Source: Anaerolineae bacterium (GTDB taxonomy: Bacteria > Chloroflexota > Anaerolineae > Anaerolineales > Anaerolineaceae). From it: DNA of 64,000 bases. The notes under the pieces are model-generated. The model made no database searches, was not told where the DNA came from, and saw nothing but the letters and a program-made list of their open reading frames with translations. Below are positions 42,790-51,170 of the stretch, in pieces. The DNA lies in NCBI GenBank assembly GCA_013178295.1, contig JABLWW010000013.1, positions 87,767-151,766 of the forward strand. The letters are read 5' to 3'. The position numbers and the translations under genes are program-made. Each line of letters opens with the position of its first letter. Positions within the stretch are counted from its first letter, which is position 1.

Positions 42790-44004
42790 ATGAAAACGTA
42801 TTCCTGGCGGACAATTATCCCGCTGGTTTTTCTGGTGCTCACCCTGAGCGTTCTCCTTTCTGCGCTGAGCAGCTGGCTGACAGCCAGACAGTTTACCGCC
42901 CATCTGCTTTCCACTGCCAGCCAGCTGCCACAAAATCCAATCCAGCAGACCCAAATGGCAGACCTGCAAGCCACCAACGCAGCGCTTGTCAGCGAAAAGC
43001 GTGCGATGCAAGACATTGCTGCAACGCTGGAAAGCGAGCTGGCAGATATCCGCGCCCGCCAACGCTACCAATATGTGCAGCAAACCTACACCTCTGTGCC
43101 TGTGCGCCGCGCCTATGTCTTCCGAATGCTGGATGAAAAAGTGGGGGAGGTTCGGGCGTATTCCAGCAGCGCAACGCCTCAGCCCAATCCACCTGCCAGC
43201 CTGCCCGATACCCTGGTGATCCCGCCGGGAGATTACCGCTTTCTTGATCAAACCTACCGTCTGAAAAAAGAGGGGCTTTACCGTTTTATTGACCCCTATG
43301 GCGAAAATCATCAGCGCATTGTCTTTGCACAGGATGTGCACGCCCTGCTTTCGGCGGTAGCATGGATTACCACGCACGGCGAGCGCGATAACCTCCTGCC
43401 GCAAACTGCGCTGCTGTATGCCGCCCGCACCCGCAAGCTCTCTCTGACCTGCGGCGGAATCGTGGGGATGGCGCGGATGTTGCTGGACGCATATGGCATC
43501 CCTTCGCGCGCGGTGCACACCTTCCCCTTGCAGGATTTTGACGGCTTTGACGACGGGCACGTCATGCTGGAAGTGTACCGCGGCGATCTGGGACATTGGG
43601 CATTGTATGATCTGGATAACAACCTGATGTTTACCGACCAAAAAGATGAGCAGGTTCTCACGTTAATGGAATTGGTGGAAAGTCTTCCCGGCAGTCAGTT
43701 CAGCCTGCGCTCCATTGCCGCCGATACAACGCTGGATATTGACCACTATACATTCTACGGCGATTTTGACGGCTCGCTGTATTACGAAGCCGTCATCGGC
43801 AACCCCCAGCGAATCAAGCGCTGGATGCAGGAAAGCTTTATCCCCGCCGCCATATACCAGGAAGGCATCTTTTGGGGTTTTCAGCCAGGCGGCAATACGA
43901 CCATCTCGGCAGAGGCGCTTGAAAACCTCGCCGCGCGCGGCATTCACCTCAAACTGCTCGATGCCCAATCATTCAGCCAGCGGTTTTATGCCGAAACACC
44001 CTGA
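42790..44004 (+). CDS. membrane-anchored transglutaminase-like protein
   Basis: Protein of 404 residues with one N-terminal membrane segment (about 8-30), a coiled-coil stretch (about 55-95) and an extracytoplasmic papain-like fold. The catalytic triad of transglutaminase-like domains is visible: C221 in LTCGGIVGMARMLLDAYGIPSR, H257 in DGHVMLEVYRG and D274 in ALYDLDNN. Bacterial proteins of this group are usually proteases or peptidoglycan-associated enzymes. A TACAAT (42770-42775) lies 14 bp before the ATG. The propeller-like membrane protein gene follows after 15 bp, so the two are probably co-expressed. I do not know the substrate. Confidence 0.75.
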   Translation: MKTYSWRTIIPLVFLVLTLSVLLSALSSWLTARQFTAHLLSTASQLPQNPIQQTQMADLQATNAALVSEKRAMQDIAATLESELADIRARQRYQYVQQTYTSVPVRRAYVFRMLDEKVGEVRAYSSSATPQPNPPASLPDTLVIPPGDYRFLDQTYRLKKEGLYRFIDPYGENHQRIVFAQDVHALLSAVAWITTHGERDNLLPQTALLYAARTRKLSLTCGGIVGMARMLLDAYGIPSRAVHTFPLQDFDGFDDGHVMLEVYRGDLGHWALYDLDNNLMFTDQKDEQVLTLMELVESLPGSQFSLRSIAADTTLDIDHYTFYGDFDGSLYYEAVIGNPQRIKRWMQESFIPAAIYQEGIFWGFQPGGNTTISAEALENLAARGIHLKLLDAQSFSQRFYAETP

Positions 44005-44019
44005 AAGCGAGAAAGCAAG

Positions 44020-45384
44020 ATGAAACCACAAGAGATTGACTCCGATTCAGCACAGGAAAAATCAAGCCCCTCACGGCGCGGCTGGCTGTTTTTTGTGGCT
44101 TTTGCTGTGTTTGCCGCGCTGGCAGTCGTTACCCTTCTCATCTGGGGAGGATCAAAAGCGGCGCAGCGCAGCAGAGAACGCGCCGCACAAACCGCCTCCG
44201 CCGAAGTGCTGCGCGTCAAGACAGAAGCCGCCAGCCTGGTCAGGGCAACCTTCACCGCCCAGTCAGCCACACAGCAAGCCTTTGCCGCCCAAACACGCAC
44301 CGCCCAGCCCACCCCCACCGCTACCCCCAGCCCTACACCGCAGGGAGCAGCAGGCATGGCGCTGGCTGGCAGCCCCTGTCTGACCTATTACGACCAGCAG
44401 CAAAAACATCTGGTATTTGCCTGTCTGCGCGGCGATACATGGGTCAGCGACACGGTGGACAGCCAGGACAACAGCGGGCTGTTTTCGTCACTCGCCCTGG
44501 ATGCCAATCGCGTCGCGCACATTGCCTACTTTGACCAGAGCAACAATGTGCTCAAATACGCACACGCTGAAAATGACGGCTGGCACATCGAAGTAGTGGA
44601 TGGCGAAGCACCCACCGGTATGCTTCCCTCGCTGGCATTGGATGCCGACGGAAACCCGATGATCAGCTACTATGACAAGAAAAGCCGCTACCTCAAATTC
44701 GCCCGCCGCATAGACGGTCAATGGCAGGTGATCCCCATCGAACCCGTCGCGGGATCCAAAGGCGTGGAAGGTCTCGATAAAAACGGCATTCATTACACCT
44801 CCTCCCTGGCACTCGACCCGCAGGGGAACCCCGCCATCGCGTTTTACAACCACCCGCAATACAGTCTGAAGATTGCCCGCTGGCAGGAAGGCAAATTTGT
44901 CGTCCAATCTGTTGACCGCGAATCCGTCTCCGGGCGTTACTGCTCGCTGGCATTTGACCCGCAGGGTTACCCCGTCATCAGTTACTATTTCTATAAAGAC
45001 GAATGGCGCTCTTACCGCCTCAAGCTGGCGCGCGGCACAGAAAAAGGCTTCAAGAGCGAATATATCGGCGATACATGGGAAAGCGGAAGACACACCTCGC
45101 TGGTGTTGGCGCAGGACGGAACAGCGCACATCTTCTATCAAAACGAATACGGCTACGCCGTGCGTCATGCCGCCCAGCAAAATGGAAGCTGGGGGTTTGA
45201 AACCCTCTCCGCCAAAGGGCAGGCAAGCGGCTTCCCCTCTGCCGACATTGACCAGCGCGGCAACCTGTTCACCGCCTTTATGGATACCACCAGCCAGCGC
45301 ATCCGGGTCGTTCAGGTGCTGCCTGCCCGTCAGGAGTGGGAGTTGGGGAACGGGGTGTACCCATCACTGAAGGTGGCTGAATAG
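44020..45384 (+). CDS. membrane-anchored beta-propeller-like repeat protein
   Basis: Protein of 454 residues: short cytoplasmic tail, one membrane segment (about 21-43), an Ala/Gln/Thr-rich linker ending in a TPTATPSPTP stretch, then at least six repeats of about 50 residues. The repeats share SLALDxxGxPxISYYDxxxxxLKFAR (for example LPSLALDADGNPMISYYD, SSLALDPQGNPAIAFYN, CSLAFDPQGYPVISYYF). This is a BNR/propeller-like architecture for display outside the cell, probably for binding. It follows the transglutaminase-like gene by 15 bp. No enzymatic residues can be named. Confidence 0.75.
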   Translation: MKPQEIDSDSAQEKSSPSRRGWLFFVAFAVFAALAVVTLLIWGGSKAAQRSRERAAQTASAEVLRVKTEAASLVRATFTAQSATQQAFAAQTRTAQPTPTATPSPTPQGAAGMALAGSPCLTYYDQQQKHLVFACLRGDTWVSDTVDSQDNSGLFSSLALDANRVAHIAYFDQSNNVLKYAHAENDGWHIEVVDGEAPTGMLPSLALDADGNPMISYYDKKSRYLKFARRIDGQWQVIPIEPVAGSKGVEGLDKNGIHYTSSLALDPQGNPAIAFYNHPQYSLKIARWQEGKFVVQSVDRESVSGRYCSLAFDPQGYPVISYYFYKDEWRSYRLKLARGTEKGFKSEYIGDTWESGRHTSLVLAQDGTAHIFYQNEYGYAVRHAAQQNGSWGFETLSAKGQASGFPSADIDQRGNLFTAFMDTTSQRIRVVQVLPARQEWELGNGVYPSLKVAE

Positions 45385-45443
45385 GGATTTTGATTTTTCA
45401 ACCCATTGGGCAGTGTTTCCCAAACCCGTGTATAATCTCTTTA

Positions 45444-46697
45444 ATGGATTTTGAAACGCTCTCCATCCACGGCGGGGAACCGCCAGACGCTGAAACCGGG
45501 GCAGTGCGCCAGCCGCTGCACATGGCGGTTACTTACAAACTGCCGCCGTTCGGCATCAAGCTCTTTGAAGCGCTCAACCTGGAAAACGATCAGGCTGCCC
45601 ACGTGTATACACGCTGGAGCAACCCCACCCTGCGTGCGCTGGAAAAACGCCTGGCGCTGCTTGAAGACGCCGAAAGCGCTGTCACCTTTGCCAGCGGCAT
45701 GGCGGCTGTATCGGCGCTCTTTTTCACCTTGCTCAGCGGCGGTGACCATGTGATCGCCAGCGAAGTGTGCTACGCCGGAACAGTAGAACTGCTCGGTCAA
45801 CACATGCCGCGCTTTGCCGTTCAGACAAGCCTGGTAGATACCAGCGACCCCGATCAGGTGCGCCGCGCTCTGCGCCCCAACACACGCCTCATCTATGTTG
45901 AAACCCCCGCCAACCCAGTGCTGCGCATTGCCGACATCCGTACCCTGGCAGCTATCGCCCATGAAGCAGGCGTTCCCCTCGTGGTCGATTCCACCTTTGC
46001 CACCCCCGCTCTGCAAAAGCCTATCGCTCTAGGCGCCGATTATGTCATTCACAGCCTGACCAAATATCTCAATGGACACGGCGATGCGTTGGGCGGCGTC
46101 ATCCTCGGCAAAGCTGAAGGCGTGCAGCGCATCCGCCGCGAGATGCTCGTCCATCTTGGCGGAGCGCTCAGCCCGTTCAATGCCTGGCTCATCCAGCGCG
46201 GGCTGGAAACGCTGCACATGCGCATGCAAAAACACTGCGAAAATGCCCTGCAGATCGCCCGCTTTCTGGAAAATCACCCCCGCGTTGAGCGCGTCTTCTA
46301 TCCCGGTCTTGAAAGCCACCCGCACCACGAACTGGCAAAAACGCAAATGAGCGCCTTTGGCGGGATGATCGCGCTGCGCCTTAAAGGCGGAATGGGGGCT
46401 GCCATCACCCTGGCAGAGAAGGTCAAGGTGTTCACCTACGCCACCTCGCTGGGACACCCCACCAGTCTGCTTTTCTACTATCCATACGACCTGTATGTAG
46501 ACGCCATGCCCTTTTACACACCTACCCACAAACAGCGCATCCGCCAGTGGACGGGCGACGGGCTGGTGCGCATCAGCGTTGGGTTGGAAAGCGCCGACGA
46601 CCTGATTGCTGACCTCGACCAGGCGCTGCGCGGGCGCACCTTGAAGGGACTGGTTGGTCCAGCGGTATACCAGATGATGAAACGCAAAACGGCTTAA
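45444..46697 (+). CDS. PLP-dependent trans-sulfuration enzyme (cystathionine gamma-synthase/lyase, methionine gamma-lyase family)
   Basis: Cys/Met metabolism enzyme of 417 residues. PLP lysine K207 lies in DYVIHSLTKYLNGHGDALGG; YTRWSNPTLRALEKRLALLE, SGMAAVSALFFTLLSGGDHV, VETPANPVLRI and the C-terminal RISVGLESADDLIADLDQAL are family standards. Whether it makes or cleaves cystathionine, or is a methionine gamma-lyase, cannot be read from these motifs. A perfect TATAAT (45431-45436) ends 7 bp before the ATG and there is no Shine-Dalgarno, so the mRNA is probably leaderless. The frame continues upstream to 45390 but that extension would cover the -10 box. Confidence 0.9.
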   Translation: MDFETLSIHGGEPPDAETGAVRQPLHMAVTYKLPPFGIKLFEALNLENDQAAHVYTRWSNPTLRALEKRLALLEDAESAVTFASGMAAVSALFFTLLSGGDHVIASEVCYAGTVELLGQHMPRFAVQTSLVDTSDPDQVRRALRPNTRLIYVETPANPVLRIADIRTLAAIAHEAGVPLVVDSTFATPALQKPIALGADYVIHSLTKYLNGHGDALGGVILGKAEGVQRIRREMLVHLGGALSPFNAWLIQRGLETLHMRMQKHCENALQIARFLENHPRVERVFYPGLESHPHHELAKTQMSAFGGMIALRLKGGMGAAITLAEKVKVFTYATSLGHPTSLLFYYPYDLYVDAMPFYTPTHKQRIRQWTGDGLVRISVGLESADDLIADLDQALRGRTLKGLVGPAVYQMMKRKTA

Positions 46698-46743
46698 AAA
46701 AGATAAAGCGTTAAAACAATACTTGCCCCCCAAGAGGCATATC

Positions 46744-48174
46744 ATGAAAAAGAGCATATTTTTACCCCGCTGGCGGCTGCCGCTGATTCTGCTGGCTTTT
46801 CTGCTCGCCTGCAACCTGCCCACGCCCGACAGCGCGCCCGAACCCACCATGCCTGCCCCTACTGCTGCACCCACCTCTGCCCCGCCTGCCCCCCCGCCAA
46901 CAGCTGTCCCAACATTTCCAGCTGCTGCCACTCAACCGGCTGGCAGCCAAAACGCCAGCCGCTGGATAGATACCACCAGCGGGATACATGTCTTCAACGA
47001 TCAGCTTGCCACGGTGATGAGCGATGCCCAGTGGCAATTTTCCGCCACACGTTACGCCGGTACGCAGAAAATGCCGCGCCCCCAAGCCGAGCGGCTGCGC
47101 GCTATCAACCCGAACTTCTTTATCCTGCACTACCGTCTGGGGCTGGGGCTGGGCTACCGCGCCATCGAAAACGGCTGTCAGCCCAGCGGCGAATGGCTGG
47201 CAATTGTGGTTGGAGAAGATTGGGTACAGGAATGGCCCGGTGACGAAAACGTGCAGGAAGAATGGTTTTATCACCAGCCGCAGGACAGCACCACACGCAT
47301 CCTCAACTGCGACTGGGGCTGGTATCTGGCAGACCTGGATAACCCCAGCTGGCGCGATTACTGGCAGACAACTGTCCTCAGTCAGGTACAGGCAAATGCC
47401 GCCGACGGCGTCTTTATGGACAGCCTGAGCGTCCCCAACTACATGGGCGCAGATCGTTTTGTTCCCCCCCTGCCCGAAGTTGATGAGAGCTTTGAAACCG
47501 CCTGGTCACAGCGCATCACCGATTGGCTGAGCTGGCTGCAAACCCAGCCGCTGGGTGATTATGCCATCGTCCCCAATGTAGGAAGCTGGATCAATGGGCG
47601 CGACATCACAGACTACTCGCCCGCCGACGGTGTCATGGTCGAGGGCTTCGCCATCGAGGCTGACCAAAGCCCCTACACGCTGGAGGACTGGAAGCTGCAA
47701 ATGAACCGCATCCTGGACTGGACGGCGCAGGAGAAAGCCATGATTGGGCAAACCTACGTCTATGGCGATCAGGAACGCATGTTCGCTCTGGGCAGTTATC
47801 TGCTGGTCAAGGGCAGCCGCTCTTATCTCAACATTGAACTTGACCTGATGCCGGAGTGGTACCCCGAATATGATATCCCCATCGGCGCCGCGCTGACGCC
47901 CCCGCCCACAAACATTGACGAACTCTATGATTCGATCAGCGGCGCCTACCGCCGTGAATTCGACAACGCTTTTATCTTTGTCAACCCCACCAACCCATGG
48001 GATGGAAGCGGAGAAACTCTCACCATTGATCTGGGCGCCGAATATCCGCTGGCAGTCACGCACGGCGGCGGCGAAATTGCCGAGGACGGGAGCACCAGCG
48101 GCACGCTGGAGTACCAGCAGGTGCGCACCATCACCCTGCCCCCATTCAGCGCGGCGGTGCTGTTACGCCAATAA
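46744..48174 (+). CDS. lipoprotein with TIM-barrel glycoside-hydrolase-like domain
   Basis: Secreted lipoprotein of 476 residues: signal peptide with lipobox LLAC (C23), a Pro/Ala/Thr-rich linker (about 25-70), then a catalytic-looking barrel (about 75-400) and a small beta domain. NPNFFILHYRLG, DGVFMDSLS (D226) and VMVEGFAIE resemble the putative glycoside hydrolase groups related to GH13/GH114-like barrels (for example GHL15). Carbohydrate cleavage at the cell surface is the best guess; no known subfamily is certain. Start ATG 46744 gives the signal peptide directly; AGAGG lies upstream. Confidence 0.75.
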   Translation: MKKSIFLPRWRLPLILLAFLLACNLPTPDSAPEPTMPAPTAAPTSAPPAPPPTAVPTFPAAATQPAGSQNASRWIDTTSGIHVFNDQLATVMSDAQWQFSATRYAGTQKMPRPQAERLRAINPNFFILHYRLGLGLGYRAIENGCQPSGEWLAIVVGEDWVQEWPGDENVQEEWFYHQPQDSTTRILNCDWGWYLADLDNPSWRDYWQTTVLSQVQANAADGVFMDSLSVPNYMGADRFVPPLPEVDESFETAWSQRITDWLSWLQTQPLGDYAIVPNVGSWINGRDITDYSPADGVMVEGFAIEADQSPYTLEDWKLQMNRILDWTAQEKAMIGQTYVYGDQERMFALGSYLLVKGSRSYLNIELDLMPEWYPEYDIPIGAALTPPPTNIDELYDSISGAYRREFDNAFIFVNPTNPWDGSGETLTIDLGAEYPLAVTHGGGEIAEDGSTSGTLEYQQVRTITLPPFSAAVLLRQ

Positions 48175-48256
48175 CCTGGGGGAAAAATCCCGTTTCTACT
48201 ACTTTTAACCCATACAGATATGACATTTTTACCCCCAAAGACTACTTAAAAGTCTA

Positions 48257-48285
48257 TTGTTACCCATTGCCGCTTCTGGTATCGT
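48257..48285 (+). promoter_or_regulatory. putative promoter of the receiver-domain gene
   Basis: TTGTTA (48257-48262) and TATCGT (48280-48285) are separated by 17 bp, placing the start near 48292, about 54 nt before the ATG at 48346. Confidence 0.45.
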
Positions 48286-48345
48286 TTAAGAGCGCATTTG
48301 GCACGCGGAGTTGGATTTAAGCACAAGCAAAAACCAGGAAGCGGA

Positions 48346-48738
48346 ATGGCGATCAAAACCCTGATCATTGCAGAGACACGTATTTGCGATTCGCTGCTGG
48401 TTGTCCTGCATTCGATGAGCGAAATTGCATCCGTAGATACCGCCGAAGAGATTGAACTGGGGCTGATGATGTCGCGGGAAAATCAGCCAGCGCTTGTGTT
48501 TTTGGACGCTGGTCTTGCAAAGCAAAAGACCACAGAACTCATCCAGCAGATGAAAAACGAAAACCCCAGCGCCCGATTGATTGCGCTGATAGACAGCATA
48601 GAGCAGAGACGCCAGGTTCTTGAAGCTGGCGCCAGCGAAGTTCTTATCAAAGGTTTCTCGATGGCACAGCTCAGCGAGCTGATCAGACGCCTGCAAGAAG
48701 AACACCTAGAAAACGCAAGTCTGCGCCAAAAACATTAG
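48346..48738 (+). CDS. stand-alone receiver-like protein, degenerate acidic pocket
   Basis: Protein of 130 residues with the CheY-like pattern: strand 1 IKTLIIAET, central LVFLDAGL with a candidate phospho-aspartate, LIALIDS at the switch position and the conserved lysine in VLIKGF. The usual acidic pair at the end of strand 1 is missing (ETR instead of DD), and the switch residue is not a clear Thr/Ser. So metal-dependent phosphorylation may be lost. ATG 48346 is preceded by AGGAAG. It is followed by the branched-chain amino acid transporter operon, with no kinase near. Confidence 0.75.
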   Translation: MAIKTLIIAETRICDSLLVVLHSMSEIASVDTAEEIELGLMMSRENQPALVFLDAGLAKQKTTELIQQMKNENPSARLIALIDSIEQRRQVLEAGASEVLIKGFSMAQLSELIRRLQEEHLENASLRQKH

Positions 48739-48770
48739 CCAAGAAGCAAACGCTTTTGCACAAGGAGGTG

Positions 48771-48953
48771 ATGCCCGAAACAAGTCAATGTGTGTTGAAG
48801 CCCGCAACAATACAAGCAGGAAACAATATCATCATGCAAAACCAACTGCAAGCCGAGCGAGCAACTGTTATCTTTTACAAAACTGTTTTTGTCAAAAGGA
48901 GAAGAAAATGCAAAAACGAACATTTGCTAGTTTGCTGGTCATCTTCAGTGTAG
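48771..48953 (+). CDS. possible small ORF with a very strong ribosome-binding site upstream of livJ
   Basis: AAGGAGGTGAT, a full match to the 16S anti-Shine-Dalgarno, runs directly into ATG 48771, which opens a 60-codon frame (MPETSQCVLKPAT...) ending inside the livJ signal-peptide region in another frame. It could be a short regulatory or leader ORF for the transport operon. The ATG is close to the ribosome-binding site, and the peptide has no recognisable features, so it may be incidental. Confidence 0.25.
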   Translation: MPETSQCVLKPATIQAGNNIIMQNQLQAERATVIFYKTVFVKRRRKCKNEHLLVCWSSSV

Positions 48954-50125
48954 TGCTGATCCTCAGCCTGGTGTTCACCGCATGTGGTCCCGGCGGAGGC
49001 GGCGCTAAAAAGACAGTCAAGATCGCCTGGATTGGCCCCCTGACGGGCGGCAATGCCGGACCTGGCATCGGCGGCCGCAACTCGTTTGAGCTGGCGATCA
49101 AAGAAGCCAATGCCAACCCCAACTCCAAATACACCTATGAAGCAGTGTTCATTGATGATGAATGCAAACCCGAAGTCGGTGTCCAGGCTGCCCTCAAAGC
49201 TGCCAGCGATCCCGAAGTCATCGCCTCGGTTAGCCATTACTGCTCTATGGTTGCCATCTCCACCGTAGACACCTTCCACAACAACGGTCTGGCGGATATT
49301 GTTTGGGGTGCGGTGCTCCCCGCCATCACCTACGGCAACGACTACAAAGAGGTTTTTCGCGTCAACGGCACCATGATCCAGCAAAACAAAGTCCATGCTG
49401 AAGATATGGTCAAATGGGGCTACAAGACAGTTTCAATCATTCATGATACTTCCGACTACGGGCGCGGGCACATGGAATACTTCAGCGAATCCGCCAAAGA
49501 AGTCGGTCTGCAAATCCTTTCGGTGCAGGGTGTGGTAACCGATCAGCAGGATTTCACCACCGAACTGACCAAGATAAAAGCCGAAGACCCGGATGTCATC
49601 TACTTTGGCGGACTTGCACCGCTGGGCATCCCGCTGCGCAAGCAAATGGTCAAACTGGATATCCGCTCGCAGTTTGACGGCACATCGGGCATCAAGAATA
49701 ACTCGTTCAACGAGGCGCTTGGACCCGATGCGGAAGGTGTGATTTCCTATCTGGAAGGCGCTCCGCTGGAAGAACTACCCGGTGGCATGAAATTCAAACA
49801 AGCTTACGAAGCCGCCGGTTACAAAGAGCCGCCGGAGGCTTACGGTCCGTTTGCTTATGTCGCCGCCCAACTGGCAATCGAAGCCATCGAGAAAGTCGGT
49901 CCTGACCGCCAGAAAGTGGTAGATGAGCTGGCAACCACCAAGGGCAAAGACACCATCATCGGCGAAGTGACCTTCGACGAGTATGGACAGAACATCGTCC
50001 CGCTGGTAACCGCCTATGTCAGCGAAAATGGACAGTGGGTGCCGCTCAGCCAGTCGAGCTACAAAGAGGGCGGTACAAAGGAACTGCCCGGCATTACCTT
50101 TATGAAAGAAAAGGGACGCCGCTAA
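48908..50125 (+). CDS. livJ: branched-chain amino acid ABC transporter, substrate-binding lipoprotein
   Basis: Binding protein of 405 residues, type I periplasmic-binding fold. Signal peptide with lipobox FTAC (C26), then VKIAWIGPLTGGNAGPGIGGRNSFELAIKEAN, the hinge DDECKPEVGVQAALK, SHYCSMVAISTVDTF and PDVIYFGGLAPLGIPLRKQ, all typical of the LivJ/LivK family. AAGGAGAAG precedes ATG 48908; the frame is open upstream but the start at the signal peptide is clear. First gene of the livJ-H-M-G-F operon. Some family members bind other amides or aromatic acids, so the ligand is not certain. Confidence 0.93.
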   Translation: MQKRTFASLLVIFSVVLILSLVFTACGPGGGGAKKTVKIAWIGPLTGGNAGPGIGGRNSFELAIKEANANPNSKYTYEAVFIDDECKPEVGVQAALKAASDPEVIASVSHYCSMVAISTVDTFHNNGLADIVWGAVLPAITYGNDYKEVFRVNGTMIQQNKVHAEDMVKWGYKTVSIIHDTSDYGRGHMEYFSESAKEVGLQILSVQGVVTDQQDFTTELTKIKAEDPDVIYFGGLAPLGIPLRKQMVKLDIRSQFDGTSGIKNNSFNEALGPDAEGVISYLEGAPLEELPGGMKFKQAYEAAGYKEPPEAYGPFAYVAAQLAIEAIEKVGPDRQKVVDELATTKGKDTIIGEVTFDEYGQNIVPLVTAYVSENGQWVPLSQSSYKEGGTKELPGITFMKEKGRR

Positions 50126-50143
50126 ATCCATAACCAGATCAGC

Positions 50144-50168
50144 GAGAGGGGCGGGGTTCGCCCCTCTC
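50144..50168 (+). other. stem-loop between livJ and livH
   Basis: A perfect 10-bp GC-rich stem (GAGAGGGGCG with CGCCCCTCTC) closes a 5-nt loop 18 bp after the livJ stop. No T tract follows, so it is more likely an mRNA 3'-end stabiliser or partial terminator that raises the binding-protein level over the permeases. Confidence 0.7.
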
Positions 50169-50225
50169 CGATGCTGACAATCGCTCAACCTGCCTCATCT
50201 TGGGTTTCACAGGAGGAAACCATCT

Positions 50226-51152
50226 ATGTCGGTTCTGGATATGATCATCCAACAATCCATCAACGGGTTGATGCTGGGTATCATGTATTCACTGGTTGCG
50301 GTAGGGTTCACGCTGTATTTTGGCGTACTGAACGTCATCAACTTTTCGCACGGCGATTTCTTTATGCTGGGCGGTTTTATGGCACTGATTCTGTACGGCA
50401 TCGCCGACACCCTGGGCTGGACGCAGAACGTGCCGCTGCTGATTATCTACCTCTTTCTCGGCTCGATGATCCTGACCGCGCTGATCGCCATCATCACCGC
50501 CCGTATCTGCGTCAAGCCTGTGAGCAAAGCCCCCATGCTGATCAGCCTGCTGGTAACGCTGGGTCTAGGCATTGCCATCCGCGAAGCAGTGCGCGTGTTT
50601 TACCCGCGCGGTTCAGACCCCAAAGGCTTTCCTACGCTGCTGCCGCAGGGCAGCCTTTCGATTGGCAACATTGTCATCCGCTATGAGAACGTTATTATTT
50701 TTGTTCTAGGCGTTCTGGTCATTGTGGTCGTCAACTACCTGATTACCAAAACCAAAATGGGCATGGCAATCCGCGCCGTTGCGCAGGATGGTGAAGCGGC
50801 GATGATGATGGGTGTGGACCTGGACCGCACCATTGATATTACCTTCTTGATTGGTGCGGCGGTCGCCGCCGTGGCGGGCATCATGAACGGGTTTTATTAC
50901 GGGCAAATCATGTTCAACATGGGCGCCATGATGGGCGTCATCGGCTTCTCCGCCTCGGTCATTGGAGGCTTGGGCAATGTGTATGGCGCCATTGTGGGCG
51001 GTATTCTCTTCGGCTTGCTCGAAACTTTTGCCGCCGCAACACTGCCTATGGGCGCCGAAAACAAGCGGGTGTTCGCTTTCTTCATCGTCATCCTGTTTCT
51101 GGTCTTCAAACCCACCGGCATTTTGGGTGAGAAGGTTTACGAACGGGTGTAA
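50226..51152 (+). CDS. livH: branched-chain amino acid ABC transporter permease
   Basis: Inner-membrane permease of 308 residues with about eight hydrophobic segments. Typical start MIIQQSINGLMLGIMYSLVAVGFTLYFGVLNVINFSHGDFFMLGGF, the coupling segment with MGMAIRAVAQDGEAAMMMGVDLDRTIDITFLIGAAVAAVAG, and a C-terminus VIGGLGNVYGAIVGGILFGLLE. Preceded by AGGAGGAAA. Pairs with LivM to form the channel. Confidence 0.95.
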   Translation: MSVLDMIIQQSINGLMLGIMYSLVAVGFTLYFGVLNVINFSHGDFFMLGGFMALILYGIADTLGWTQNVPLLIIYLFLGSMILTALIAIITARICVKPVSKAPMLISLLVTLGLGIAIREAVRVFYPRGSDPKGFPTLLPQGSLSIGNIVIRYENVIIFVLGVLVIVVVNYLITKTKMGMAIRAVAQDGEAAMMMGVDLDRTIDITFLIGAAVAAVAGIMNGFYYGQIMFNMGAMMGVIGFSASVIGGLGNVYGAIVGGILFGLLETFAAATLPMGAENKRVFAFFIVILFLVFKPTGILGEKVYERV

Positions 51153-51170
51153 GCAGAGAGGAGAAAGAAC

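Noticed and set aside
45385..45443. SAM riboswitch before the trans-sulfuration enzyme
   Set aside because: The gap is 59 bp, too short, and contains a -10 box adjoining the start codon.
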